64,000 nucleotides of DNA, taken from positions 4,965,001 through 5,029,000 of the forward strand of contig JAULJL010000010.1 of the NCBI GenBank assembly GCA_030761205.1. Direction: 5' to 3'. The notes under the pieces are model-generated. The model made no database searches, was not told where the DNA came from, and worked only from the letters and a program-made list of their open reading frames with translations. Made by a program: the position numbers and the translations under genes. This DNA comes from Fremontodendron californicum (lineage: Eukaryota > Streptophyta > Magnoliopsida > Malvales > Malvaceae). This document shows positions 44,839-57,211 of the stretch, piece after piece. The number at the start of each line of letters is the position of its first letter. Position 1 is the first letter of the stretch.

Positions 44839-45424
44839 AAATATTTTAAGTGTATAAATCACATGACATGGTTTTTTCTTTGTTTTCCCTTACTTTCAGT
44901 GAGTTCTTGGACAATCCGCACACCTTTAAAGACAAAAACAAAAACGTACGAAAACGAAAGAGATAAGAACAGGTAAAGAAAGACAGTTCCTCACGATTTA
45001 TATATGGGTGTGTTATGTTTTATGGTTTTTTTTTTTTTAATGTTAGTTAGGTAAATATAAATATAATAAGAATTATTAAATATATTAAAATTTTAAATAC
45101 GAATATAATATATGTATTAAACGTATTGTATTAATCGTGTTTAAATGTATCATATTTTATTTTTATTATATAATTTTTTTTGTTTATTAATCATATCGTA
45201 TTCATCTCATATTTTCGTATCATGTCCAATGTTACGAGTCTACTTCTAATCATCGTATCTTTTATAACAACGTCTCTATTCCACCGAATTTCATTAATTC
45301 CATGAACTAACTTGATTAATTACCAGCAATGGTAGGAACATTTCAATTGGTTGTTGCTCAAATATCAGTTGACTAAAGAAAAAAATCTGTTAAATGATAA
45401 TGAAAGCCGCACACTTCTCCACGA
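44839..45424. other. Spacer, partly shared with the pseudogene block
   Basis: 44877-44995 matches 30008-30025 plus 30310-30412 and so marks the far end of the duplicated UGT segment. The rest (45000-45424) is AT-rich with CGTGTTTAAATGTATC-type dispersed-repeat text. No gene. Confidence 0.55.
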
Positions 45425-46860
45425 CACTATAACAAATTTACGTGGCGCTTAAAATAATTCACTGAAAGTTTTATTTACGTCATTATTTGTATTTTGTGAC
45501 AAAAAGTTCGAGGTCATGGCGTTCGTCACCTTAGCACCATCTCTAAAGGTCAGAGGTGACGATATCATATTATCGTCAAGTATTACCGACAATAGGGTGA
45601 CAATAATGCATAACGGCACCTTATAGTCAGTATTTTGTGACAACTAATTTCATCACCAAAATATATAAGAATGTGTCATTGATTATCAAAATCGTCACCA
45701 ATAATGAAATGAAGTTCAACATATTAGTGACGAAAGCGACATGTCACATTGTTAATGACATAATTATCGTCACCTAATATGAAAAAATAACGTCATGAAA
45801 TGTTCATTTTGTGTCAATTTGGAATCGTCACTAATGCCACATATTACACTAGAATAAGGTGACATTAATGCACAACGTCACCTTATAATCACTATTCTGT
45901 GACAACTTGTCCTATTACCTAATTATATACGAATGTGTCATTTATTATCAGAATCGTCACCAATAATGAAATGAATTCAACGTATTAGTGACGAAAATGA
46001 CATTGTCACATTGTTAATGACATAATTATCGTCACCTAATATGATAAAATAACGTCATAAAATAATCAATAAACATTTGCATTGGTTCTCAAATGTAATA
46101 AATTCTATTCAAAATATTATATAAATAATATGTTTGCAAAGTAGTAAAAGTAAAATAATCCAAATTGTTGACTTAAAAACTTAGATAATGTATATATTCT
46201 GATAGCATAATAAACTTAGATGTTTGAAACAAAAAGTAACATGACTAGGATATAGCTTGTATGAAGCTCTCAAATCAAATCTTGGATCGATGGTGAGTGT
46301 GTTGATGGTGAGTTTGTGATGATAAATACAATCATTACATTAGAACTTCATAACTGTGAAAAGTAAACAATATAGAGTCATTACAAGAATTAAGATTTTT
46401 AGTGACGATTCTTTTGTGATTATGAGCAATTTCGTCACAAATATTAGTTTTTGTGACGAAATTTTTGTGCGACACTATTGATATAAGTAATTGGGATATA
46501 CCTTTAATTTGGTCACTATTGTAATAGTAATTGTGATGGTTTAATTTTTTTCACAATTAAATCGTCACTATAAATATATTATTGTGGCACAATTTTGAAT
46601 GTCACTAAAAATTTGTCACTAATAAGATACACAAATTGGCGCCAATTGTTCTTTCGGAGGGAAATAATGCAATAGTGACGACATATAAAGTGGTCATTGT
46701 TATTTTACATTGTTGTGACAACAAAATTGTTTGTCACTTCAAAAAAAAAAATTTGTTACAAAAGCTTTTGTCACTATTAAACATTACAAATTCAACTATA
46801 TGTCGCCACAATACTGAATTTACACAATGAAAATTGAAATCGTCACCATTGTAAAAATTA
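45425..46860. mobile_element. CACTA-like non-autonomous region
   Basis: Starts CACTATAACAAATTTACG, like a CACTA terminus, followed by many GTGACGA / TCGTCAC motifs in both orientations, typical of CACTA subterminal repeats. A second terminus-like sequence, TTACAAGAATTAAG, followed by TTTTTAGTGACG, occurs at about 46382. No transposase is present and the far end was not found. Confidence 0.5.
45594..46062. repeat. 260-bp period tandem repeat in CACTA-like region
   Basis: Units at about 45594-45802 and 45854-46062 share AGAATGTGTCATT or CGAATGTGTCATT, ATCGTCACCAATAATGAAAT, TATTAGTGACGAAA and TTAATGACATAATTATCGTC in the same order. Confidence 0.8.
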
Positions 46861-47313
46861 AAAACTTATATGTGTCTAATGTACCAAAATTTTGTTGATC
46901 ATGAGTTTAAAATATATTCTATTAAAACATCAAGTCAACCTAATTAGGAAAAAGGTAAGTAAAATTTTTTGTTTGATTTTTTAATTAATCATTACATCCA
47001 TAGATTTTAATTTGGAGTATGACAATTCTAATAGCTTTTAATTCTTAAAAACGATCCAAAACCAACTATATATATATATATAAACTATTTTGTTTTTAAC
47101 TTATTTATTTATATAATTGTAATTAATTATTCATAATTTAATTTATAGATCTAACTTAATTATACAAAAAAAAAAGTAAATACTAAACTAAAAAAGAGTT
47201 GTAAGGTTTCTAATTTATTAAATAGCATCATGCCAATATGTAAATTTGTTTATAAAGAAGATCAAAATTTAAGAGGAAATTGAAAAAGGAGAATTTACAA
47301 GTACTGAGATTGA
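46861..47313. other. AT-rich spacer
   Basis: No gene, RNA or bounded element can be supported. A short TA run lies at 47070-47082. Confidence 0.5.
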
Positions 47314-47321
47314 ACCCTAAC

Positions 47322-47886
47322 TAGAGGTGCTCATGGGCTAGGCCGGATCGGGTTCGGTTCGGGTTTAAGTATGATATCAACACCATATATGCTTGTCAAA
47401 GCCCGGCCCGATCTGAAATATAGCCCTAAAATTCTACTCAAGCCCGCCTATATTTGTAAATAGGTAGTCCAAACCCGTTTAGGCCCGCCCATATTATTTT
47501 TTTTCTAAAAGAATTTCAACAAATATTTTTTTATTACTTAATTTTAGTAATTTTATCTTTTTTTCTTTCTTTTATTAAGTTCTAAAACATGGATTACTTA
47601 TCATATTTTAAATGTTTACATTATAATATTATAGATATTTATTTTTATATGATATAAATTACATAATATATAAAATATAAATATTATATATTATATAAAT
47701 GAAAAACGGGCCGGGCCGGGCTCGAGCCTTGATTGTTGGAGCTAAGGCCCAATCCATTTTTTAAATGGGCCTCATTTTTTTGTCCAAATTAACTCATATT
47801 TCGGGCCTAATATTTTTGTCCAAACCCTCCAAAACATGGGCGGGCCTTCGAGTTTGAACGGATAGCTCGACCCTCGAGTAGGTCTA
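47322..47886. mobile_element. hAT-like MITE
   Basis: 565 bp, ends TAGAGGTGCTCATGGGC and (revcomp) TAGACCTACTCGAGGGTC. An 8-bp duplication with one mismatch flanks it: ACCCTAAC (47314-47321) and ATCCTAAC (47887-47894). The ends match the MITE inserted in the UGT pseudogene. Confidence 0.78.
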
Positions 47887-47894
47887 ATCCTAAC

Positions 47895-48489
47895 CTTACT
47901 AGAATTCATCTTCTAAATATGGGTGAATTATGTAATGTAAGTGATAGTTTTAATATAATAACAAACTATAAAATATAAAATTAGTTTAATTAATAAGCAT
48001 AACCCTTTATTAGCTTAAAAACACTTATAAATTATAAATAGCAAACATGACAATTCACAAACCAAAATATATAAAGTGCATAACTTTAATCTTCACAAGG
48101 ATCAAAAGCCAACTCTATAATTAATTATTTTGTGTGTGTATGCATGTAACTAATATCATTTAATTTATCAAATTAAATTCGTTATACCAAAAAACAAAAA
48201 TACAACTTTTTATGAAAAAAATAATATTATTAACTTCAAGTGAGTTTTTAACACCATAGGATTAGTCATTTGATTTATTTATTTTACTTGTAGAAAAGAA
48301 AATTACTCGTATATATATTGTATATGTTTATATGATAATAAGTTGTTTAAGAAATGACTATTATAATTAATGATTTATTATTTGATTTATTAATATAATA
48401 AGAAAAAATAAATGAATTCGGCTTTAATGGAAAAACATGTTTTTTATTATTTTTATGCTTACCTCTCAAAACTAAAAAAAAAATAGAAT
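47895..48489. other. AT-rich spacer
   Basis: No recognisable gene or element between the MITE and the TWD1-like remnant. Confidence 0.5.
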
Positions 48490-48748
48490 AAAGCAATTAG
48501 GTTTTTGCTTCCGCTCCTCAAAGTGCTCTGTGCTTTGCGGAAAGCCTAATCTCTTCTTAACAATCCTTTATTTTATCTACTTCACCATTCGATTAACTGT
48601 CTATGCCTTGATTTTGATATTATCTTTCGGTTGTGAAAGAATCGTGACTTTGGTTGCTTAAAATTTGGATTTGTTATTCTGATAATTTGATTAGAATGCG
48701 ACGGATGTTTATCTTCGATTTTGGGCTTGGTCTTAATGCCTGAGCTTT

Positions 48749-48752
48749 ATAT

Positions 48753-48809
<57 letters not shown>
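48749..48809. repeat. (AT)n microsatellite
   Basis: Long TA/AT run in what would be the leader region of the TWD1-like remnant. Confidence 0.95.
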
Positions 48810-48810
<1 letters not shown>

Positions 48811-49045
48811 TTTTGGTGGTGTGAGACTTTGTTTGGCTATCTGAACCTTTTTTGATATTACGATTCAATGTTTTATATTACGATTCAATGTTCTTCTAAA
48901 TTGAATATCCGAGTTCTTTTATTTTCCTTTATTTTTATTGTTGAAAGATTCTACTTGTTTGATCAATTTAGAAGCTGATTGGTTTTCGTTTTTATATGGG
49001 TATGCGGAATTCTGAGGACTCTTCCTTGGGTAGTGAATATTAGTA

Positions 49046-49478
49046 ATGAGGATGTTAAGGAGCCGCAAAGTCAATCCCATGGTAATTTTTCAAACGTATA
49101 ACATTTATTTCTGGATATTGAATTGTTTGATATTTATGAAGCAGATTTTGCAAATGTTGTTGTTCATAAATTTAACTTTTTTTTAATCTTAGCGGCAGGA
49201 ATCATTGCATTGCATCAAATTCCTTGTACCAATGCTATATTAATAATATTGTTCATTTTAGTTTTTATCCTTACTTCGTAAGTATCTTGTCATGTTCTTC
49301 GCAGGTCAAGATGATGAGAATGAAATAGTTACTGAAAATGCGGCATTTGTGCATGGGGAACGGCCTCAAGATGCTAGTGGACCTCCAAAAGTCGATTCTG
49401 AGGTGGAAATTCTTCATGGAAAAGTAACAAAGCAAATCATTAAGTAAGGCAATGGTCACAAGCCATCAAAATGCTTCT
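49046..49478 (+). pseudogene. TWISTED DWARF 1 / FKBP42-like gene fragment
   Basis: Exon 1 (about 49046-49081) ends EPQSQSHG-like and is joined by a GT-AG intron (49082-49304) to exon 2 (49305-49478). Exon 2 reads QDDENEIVTENAAFVHGE, then PPKVDSEVEILHGKVTKQ, IIK, a stop (TAA at 49444-49446) and GNGHKPSK. This corresponds to the start of the membrane-anchored immunophilin TWD1, which in intact plants helps auxin-transporting ABCB proteins reach the plasma membrane. Three defects are visible: the ATG at 49046 is out of frame with exon 1 by one base, the stop replaces an expected Glu codon, and about three codons before the exon 2 donor are missing. No FKBP, TPR or membrane domain follows. Because the intron is kept, this is a DNA-level copy, not a retrocopy. 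Confidence 0.78.
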
Positions 49479-52306
49479 GTAAGTACCAGAAACTTGTGAA
49501 TTGTTGCTTGTTTTCTCTCTTTTGCCATGCCTTTAGTCGACTATATGAAAAGCTGAAATTCTTATATCACGAACCACCGCCAGTAATTCCTATAAAACCA
49601 ACATATGTTATGGTTTGATCTGGTCTAATTAACTTCAGTTCAATGTTTGGTGCGGTTACACCTTCACCGCCTGCAACTAGATGCATGAATCTTGTATCTG
49701 ACTATTTTATTCAACATCTTGATAAAGCTATACTAATGAGTAATTGTTATCCTACTAAATTGAGGTTATATAATGCATAAGTCAGTGGAGGGTGTGATTC
49801 TAACAGTTGGCACTTTAGTCATGTACATGTTGAGAAATTTTGCTGATTCTTTTAATTTAGCTCATTAATTGAGCAAAATGCTATTTTGGTAGCTTTAGAT
49901 GTTTAGTCCAGTGATTAATTTTGAACTTCTACTGCTATTTGCTTCACGAAAGTTGTTACTTAGTAGTCTCTTAGGAGGTCAAGGAGCTGTGCTGATTATG
50001 TATCCTAACTGCAAGAAAATGCATTTTTAATGGAAACAATTTTAAAAAAATATTAAAAAAATGAAAACAATTTATATAGCCTCCCACTAAAGAAAGCAAT
50101 ATTAAAAGACCACTGTACTTACAAGTTGTAACCACCATTTCTGTGTGACACAAAAGCTAAAAACTGTCTAAATATGCAACTCTAAGAGCTGTAATTAACT
50201 TGTCAGGTTAGTAAAACATAAATAAGCAAGTAAATTGAAAAGAAAAAAACCAGTTAATTTAAATAGTATTTGCTAAAAACCAGGTAAGCGAGTCGAATCT
50301 GAATAGTTTTTTGGTAATATAGATTGGTTTGGTCCGAATTATTATTTAAATAATAAAAATATTTTATTTAAATTTAATTATAAAAATATACAACTATTAA
50401 AATAAAATATTTTCTAAATATTTAATATATTTTAAATAATAAAATAAATTTTCAAACTGTTCTGAACAAATAAAAAATTTCAATTCAAGATCGATCCGAT
50501 CGATTCATGGACACTTCACACACATTATTTCTAAACAAACGTAAAGTTCATATTACGTGATTTTTTATCTTTTAACATGAGGATTGAGGAGAGCGTTAAA
50601 GTGTTTATAAAATAAATAAATTTCACATTAATTAAAATTTTGAATATAAATATAACATTATTTTCCATTTTATATTTAAGTATTTTTAAGTTGAATATAC
50701 CCATTTAAAATTTGATAATAATTTACATCACAAAGAAGAAAGTAAACACTCAACATTGATAATGATAGAATTTTGGACTTCTATTTTGCCAAAAAATGTA
50801 AGTGGCAGCCTGCAGAGGTCATCATGGTATTAAAAATATCCATCATATTTGTGGGAAAAAAAAATCCTTCAAACTTAGGTAATTAATCATCATATCTTTA
50901 TATAGTTTTCATGACTTTGATATCAATATTTTTTTTTTTTCATTTTATTTTCTGATAATTTCAAACAATTATATATACTATCAGTAATTTGATTCTATAT
51001 TAATAAAACTTTCTAGTTTATCAATTATATTGATGAAATATAGGTAAAAACTATAGAAAATTAAGCATGTTTTCGATGAATTCTCAACAATAATATATGT
51101 CAAATATTAAGGAATTTATCAAAAAATATTAAGGGAAAAATTGCAAGTCCCATTTTTTTTCATGGCTAAAACTGATAAACTTAAATGATATACTATTTTT
51201 TTAATCTAAAACATTCCTTTTTGACAAAAAAAGCCCTAGGAAATGACCTAGGTTTTTTTATTTGTTTCTAAATAAGGGTATTAGAGTAATCTCAAGTTCC
51301 ACCATTTTTTTTCCTAAAGAGATTCATAATATTGACTATGGATCAAGATATTAATAAAATGAAAAATCATTTAATACATCGTCAAATGTGGCGTTTTTAA
51401 TCTCCTCAGGTAGAGGTTAGAGGATTACCATATATTTTTATTATTTATTATATTTTTAAAATTATTGTAAATATTTTTTATCATTAATAAAATTTATTCA
51501 ATTTATAAGTAAACTTTTTATTTAATTAAAATACTTTCATTAAATGAATTTATTTTAACAAATAAAAAAAGATAAAGTTTATATTAAATTACTTTATCTT
51601 CAAAATTTTAATTTTTCATTCATTTTAAAAAGTAAATAAATTTATTTACTATATAAAGAGTTAAAACTTACATTTACACTTAAAGATCTACATCTTCATT
51701 TTTTTTTTTAAATTTTATGAACATTAAAAATAATAAATTTGATATAAATTTCACATGCAACAAACTTTTATATGTTAATATAGATTTTGATTAATATGTA
51801 TTTTAATAATTTTATGTATTTATAAAATATACAACTACATATTTGTTCAAAAATAAATAAAACAATGGATATTAAAATACTAGTTTCAATAAATTGAAGA
51901 ATTAATTGATTGAGACTCGGTTAGGTTTAAAATGCTTTTTATTTAGCATCTCTATTTTTAACCCTAAATATATGATTAATAAAATAAATATTTAAATTTA
52001 TAAAATCTTAATTATTATTATATCATTAAAAAATTAATATAATATATCTAAATTTTAGAAAAATAAAAAAATAAATTATTGTTTCCAATTTTATTTATAT
52101 ATCACCTTATTTTGTAAAAAAAATTCTTGGAAGGTGAGGGACAGCGGGCAGAGCAATGTTTTAAGAACTCCACTGTATAATGTCAATGAATTTATCATCA
52201 AAAAGAAGTATTAAGAATAATTGATTTTTTGTTGTTGTTGATTATGATATTTCTTTTATATTTAAGTAATGATTAAAGATGTATTAAAAATAATTGAGAA
52301 TAATTT
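49479..52306. other. Spacer without recognisable gene
   Basis: Bases 49479-49950 could be the decaying intron that follows the TWD1 fragment. Around 50285-50515, GCGAGTCGAATCTGAATAG and GATCGATCCGATCGATTC frame an AT-rich core and may be another MITE, with no target duplication found. From 50520 to 52306 the sequence is AT-rich and I see nothing identifiable. Confidence 0.5.
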
Positions 52307-52582
52307 ATATATGTAGAGGAGGAATTCACTTATAGTAGTGTAAAACTAATTTAGTTTTACACGCTTTCGTAATTTATTATATAATTTATATTTGTTTAAA
52401 TCGACCGTTGTATTTATTCTATTCATATAAATCATGCACGTCAAATTTTAAATAAATTCAAAATATCTGACTATTTGTTTGATATAAAAAATTTTCAACA
52501 GTTAAATATATATAAAAATACGATTTTTTTTTTTTTACAAAAGAGGCTGCAGTTTACGAATAAGGAAAGGAGTTGTAGATGC

Positions 52583-53570
52583 TGTTGGATATCAATATAT
52601 TACTTGGTGTATAAATATGAAATACGTATACTAATACGTAGGTTGTCGTAAGTAGATACACGGTGCATAATTTATGTATACAATTGATATCATGTTTGAA
52701 TGAGAAATTAATCTTTAAGTACCAACTTGAAGAGGAAAAAAGTTGGTTGATGTTAGTGATTGGTGTGGAATCCCACATAGGATGAATAAAGACATAAGCT
52801 TGTGGTATTTATAAACCTTGTTTCCATGAGGGGTTGGGCCCTAAGGGGCACCCAAGTTTTGTGATGGGTGAGGATCTATACAAACTGGGCTGGACCACAC
52901 GCGCGTGCGCGCCGCCGCCGGGCTGGGTCAGGTCTGGGTTTGGTTTGGGTCAGTAGTTAATTCTTTTACTGTCCAACCGATATATTTATTTGGTCCAAAT
53001 TGAACCGGTTCAGCATTCTCCAACCAAGAGACTTGTCTGTTTAAGAAGTATTTTTTCGGACCGAACCTTTTTATTTGTTAAAAAATTTGTCTGTTCGGTT
53101 TAAACTAAGAACCTTTTTATTTTCAAAAGCTGCCTGTTTGGCCGAACAGGTTTCGTTCCAAATGATTTTTCTATTCCGAAAAGTCATCTATTTTTTTTAT
53201 AAAAACCTGAGCAGTACCTGTCTTTTTAATGTACCGAAAATTACTCTTAATTTTTCTATATTGCTCTTTTTTTTCCTGTGTCTTCTATGAGAGAGACCGA
53301 CATTTTTCTAGTTCGCCGTGTTGCTAACAGTGTGCTCTCGACTGCAACGTAATCGAGGAGGCCTGGGAGACGAATTGCAATATACTGTAAGCACCTGTGA
53401 GATAGGCAATAATCATCTTAAGGTCAGAGGTGAAACCTTTACTCGATTATCTTTTTCTGTATTCGGATTAACCTGTAAGTGTTCGTATTTTCAATATTCT
53501 GTTCGTAATATGTTTATATATTTCAATATGCAGTAATGAAATTTGTTAAATGCTTACAAGATTGCCAACA
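52583..53570 (+). mobile_element. Solo LTR, copy 2
   Basis: 988 bp, starts TGTTGGATATC and ends TTGCCAACA, with a perfect 5-bp duplication GATGC (52578-52582 and 53571-53575). It matches 21257-22287 throughout. The six-base terminal inverted repeat TGTTGG / CCAACA is common in Copia LTRs, but with no internal region the superfamily is inference. Confidence 0.9.
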
Positions 53571-53623
53571 GATGCTGGAATTCGACCCCAGACCTACTGG
53601 ATGCCACCTTTTAAGGGTGATTG

Positions 53624-54182
53624 TGTCACGGCCCGCGTGAGCCCGCTCGGGTTCATTATGCGCATAGCAGGTCCCGACCAGAATCTAAGTTACATGGAGC
53701 ATCCTAACCCACCAGACCAGGCCTAATCCCTAAAGCATCCAGACTAGGTTCAATTCCTGGAGCATTCTAGAAGACCCTAGAAGACAGATTTTATCTGGAG
53801 GTTCTAGAAGCAGTTGAAGATAGTTACTACCCAACAATTTCAGCTTATCTAGAACTCTAAGAGATAAGGTTTAAATTCCTTTAGGCCTTTAGATAATGTA
53901 ATCTTAGTTGTTCATTTGTTTAAATCTAAACCGTTGATGTAAGGGGGACTCAACTATAAATAGAGGCCTCCCCCAGTCTCATTGGTATCATTCAACTCAT
54001 TTGAGTAATATACAAGAGCATTTTTCTCTACTCTCTCTTATTCAGTTTTTCTACTTAGCCCTTGTAACTTTTAGTTACCAGTGCTTTTCTTGAGTGTTAA
54101 CAGGCTGACTTAGGCATCCAGGGAAGCGACTTACAGCCTAAGGCCTCACGGTTCGTAGGGCTAAAGTTTTGAGTCCGTGACA
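53624..54182 (+). repeat. 5' LTR of deleted gypsy element
   Basis: Begins TGTCACGGCCCGCGTGAG and ends GAGTCCGTGACA. It contains AACTATAAATAGAGGC (about 53953-53968), a good TATA box, with transcription expected just downstream. Confidence 0.9.
53955..53965 (+). promoter_or_regulatory. TATA box in gypsy LTR
   Basis: CTATAAATAGA closely fits the plant TATA consensus and is preserved in the 3' LTR near 57541. Confidence 0.7.
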
Positions 54183-54184
54183 GT

Positions 54185-54196
54185 TGGTATCAGAGC
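54185..54196 (+). promoter_or_regulatory. Primer binding site (tRNA-iMet type)
   Basis: TGGTATCAGAGC lies two bases after the 5' LTR. Confidence 0.88.
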
Positions 54197-54239
54197 CCGT
54201 GGTTCGTGAAAGAAGCTGATCATAGGGATAACGTCTCAG

Positions 54240-56950
54240 GCAGATAATCAGACACATGAGGTCTCAGAGACTTGTGGGAGAGCGAAGAAGGCTAGTTCGA
54301 GGGATGTTCTATTGTCCATAAATGGAAGGGTGGCCAAGCTCGAGGTGACTTTTGGAGACATGCGGGAGAACCTGGAGATCGTTGAAGGTCGTATCGAAGA
54401 GCTAGACTCCACGGGGAAAGAGCTCAAGGATAGGATTAAGGGGGCTCTCAATGAGGCAATAGGTATCCTGACTCAAAATAATGATACTTTAGAGGCCATG
54501 ATGGTGGCCATACGGAATGAGATGGAGGAGCTCAAGGGAGAGCACACATCATGCAAAGCAGCCATAGGGGGTGGCGTGCTAGCTATGACACCCAAACATA
54601 TGATGGAGATCCCTAAGCCAAAGGAGTTCAAGAGAACCAGCTCGGCGAAGGATGTTGACAACTTCTTGTGGGGGATGGAACAGTACTTCCGTGCAATGGG
54701 CATTGATGATGATGCCACTAAGGTAAACATTGTCTCAATGTAATTTACTGATGTTGCTCTTTTATGGTGGTGTCGTTGGTGCAGCAATGAGAGGCTTGGT
54801 TGCACTATCATTGAAACCTTGGAGGAGTTCCAAAGTGAGTTCAGGCAGCAGTTTTACCCAGAATATGCCGAGAATAAGACGTGTGCTAAGTTGCGACGGC
54901 TTTCTCAATAAGGCACAGTTCGGGAGTATGTGCGAGAGTTTAGTGAACTCATGCTCCAGATTTCTGATCTTGGGGAGTATGAGGCATTCTTCTCTTTCAT
55001 GGATGGATTTAACCCTGGGCAAAGCAAGAGTTGCAGCGGAGAAGTGTCCAGGATCTGACCAAAGCCATAGCTATAGCTGAGTCCTTGCTCGACCTTAGCT
55101 CAAAGAAGTTGGACAAGTTTGAGTCTTCCATGCCCAAGGGCAAGGGCAATGGTGGGGGAGACAAGGATCAACAGTCCAAGAATGGCGATGGGAAACCACC
55201 AACAGGGAGGTGGAAGTGCAACAAACAGTCTGACAAGAAGAAAGACAAGGAGCCAGTAGAGTGCTTCTTATGTGCGGGTCCGCACCTGATGCGAGACTGC
55301 CCAGAGCGAACCAAGCTGTCCGCCATCAACAAGGAGGATGATGATACAGATAATGAGACTCTGAAGCTTGATTCAATTATACTCAGTTCTGTCAAGGCAA
55401 GGAGGTGCCGAAAACTAAAGGGGCTGATGTTCGTGGACATCACTATCGCAGACAGACGAAAGAGTGCTCTAGTTGACACATGAGCATCTGACCTGTTCAT
55501 GTTCGAAAAGGCAGCCAGAAAGCTTGATCTTAAGGTTGAGAAAACAGCCGGATGGATCAAGACTGTTAACTCTAAAGAGGTCTCAACCATGGGTGTGGCA
55601 CAAGGAGTGGAGCTACAACTTGGAGACTGGTAGGGCAAAGAAACCATTGAGGTAATCCCATTGGATGACTATGATTTTGTACTTGGCTTAAATTACCTTG
55701 ACTGGATTAATTCTCTTGTTGTTCCATTTGATGATTGCATATGTATCTTGGATGTCCGATGTCAATGCATTGTGCCGGTGAATCGGGAGATGGGTGCCAG
55801 AGCCAAGGTATTGTCCGCAATCCAGCTTGCCAAGGGTGAGCAAAAATGAAGACACCTACTTGGCGGCCCTGAAATTTGATGAGCCTCAGGAGCCCAAGGA
55901 TGAGACCCCCATGGAAGTGGTAGAGGTGCAGCAGTCCTTTAAGGATGTGATGTCTGCCGAGTTGCCCGAGGGGCAGCCACCCAAAAGAGGGGTGGATAAA
56001 ACTGATGCATTAGACTTTGCTAGAAGAGAAGTGTTGGTACAAGATGGACAAACAGTGGCATTAGAGAGTTAAAAGCTCGACAGGATAGAGCAATGTTGCA
56101 TGGTCCAGGAGAGAGCACTATCAGAGGACCGTTATTACTGGCCACGCATGCAGGAAAATGTTGAGGCTTATGTAGAAACTTGTCTAGTATACCAACAAGA
56201 CAAGGTTGAGCTTAAGACACCAGCCGGGGCTCTTACGGCCATTGTCTATATCGGAGTGCCAAGGTCAGAGCGACTCCATTAATTCTATTGCAGGTTTTCC
56301 TAATGCGGATGAGTTTAGGCGCACTATGGTAGTGATCTGGACAGAGTTGTTCAAGCTGCGAGGGTCAGACTTGAACTTTTCCACCAGTGTGCATCCCCAA
56401 GCAGATTGGCAAATCGAGAGAGTGAATGCTTTACGAGAGGTATATCTCAAGCACTAAGTGAGTGCAACACAGCGAGACTGGCCAAAGCTGTTGGATGTGG
56501 CTCAGTTTTCTTACAACTTGCAGTGGAGTGAGGCCACAAACCAAAGTCCGTTCGAGATAGTGATCGGATAGCAGCCACTGACATCCAGTGCTGTTGCAAC
56601 AAGCTATACAAGACCAAATCCAGCAGCTTACAGGTTTGCTAAGGCTTGGTAGGAGCAGACTGACTTAGCTAGGGCTTGCCTACACAAGGCAGGAAAGCGT
56701 ACCAAGAAGTGGGCAAATCGGAAGCGCGGGGATGTACAGTTTTAGGTTGGAGACTTAGTCCTTGTGAAATTACACTCGGTGTTGCGTCACCCAGCCATGT
56801 ACAAAGGGCTTGTGCGGAGATACGAAGGGCCTTTCAGAGTTCTAAAAAGAGTAGGCAAGGTGGCCTACAAACTTGAGCTCCCAGCAAACTCAAGGTACAC
56901 CCAGTTTTTCATGTCAGTATGCTTAAGCCTTTTCAGGTAAATCAGGAGGA
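54240..56950 (+). pseudogene. gag-pol remnant lacking RT and RNase H
   Basis: The gag part is readable (NGRVAKLEVTFGDMREN, PKPKEFKRTSSAKDVDNFLW, YVREFSELMLQISDLGEYEA) with stops at 54741-54743 and 54909-54911 and a frameshift near 55016. The zinc knuckle CFLCAGPHLMRDC follows (about 55263-55300). The protease motif is broken exactly at its active site: Asp-Thr is followed by TGA (55481-55483) where Gly is expected. A further TAG lies at 55631. The RT and RNase H region is deleted around 55980-56050, and integrase pieces follow in several frames (YYWPRMQENVEAYVETC, VHPQADWQIERVN, SPFEIV). It is non-functional. Confidence 0.85.
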
Positions 56951-57211
56951 TCCAACCAGGGGCGAGTCTCAACGTGCACCAGTAGGAGTGAAGTCCTCCT
57001 GCGACAGAGATGTATAGTGTATACTTACAGATCGAGTGATACGGTGAAAGAATTACAGGCCAAGGCATGAGTACTTTGCTCGATGGAAGGGATTACCCGA
57101 TAGTGAGGCAAGTTGGGAACCAGCCAAGGCATTGTGGCAGTTCCAAGAACAGATTGAGCAGTTCCATGCATAGGACACGACGAGGGCGTCGCTGGAACAG
57201 GTGGGGGAGAA

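Noticed and set aside
46636..46830. 64-codon frame in the CACTA-like region
   Set aside because: It overlaps subterminal repeat motifs and has no protein resemblance.
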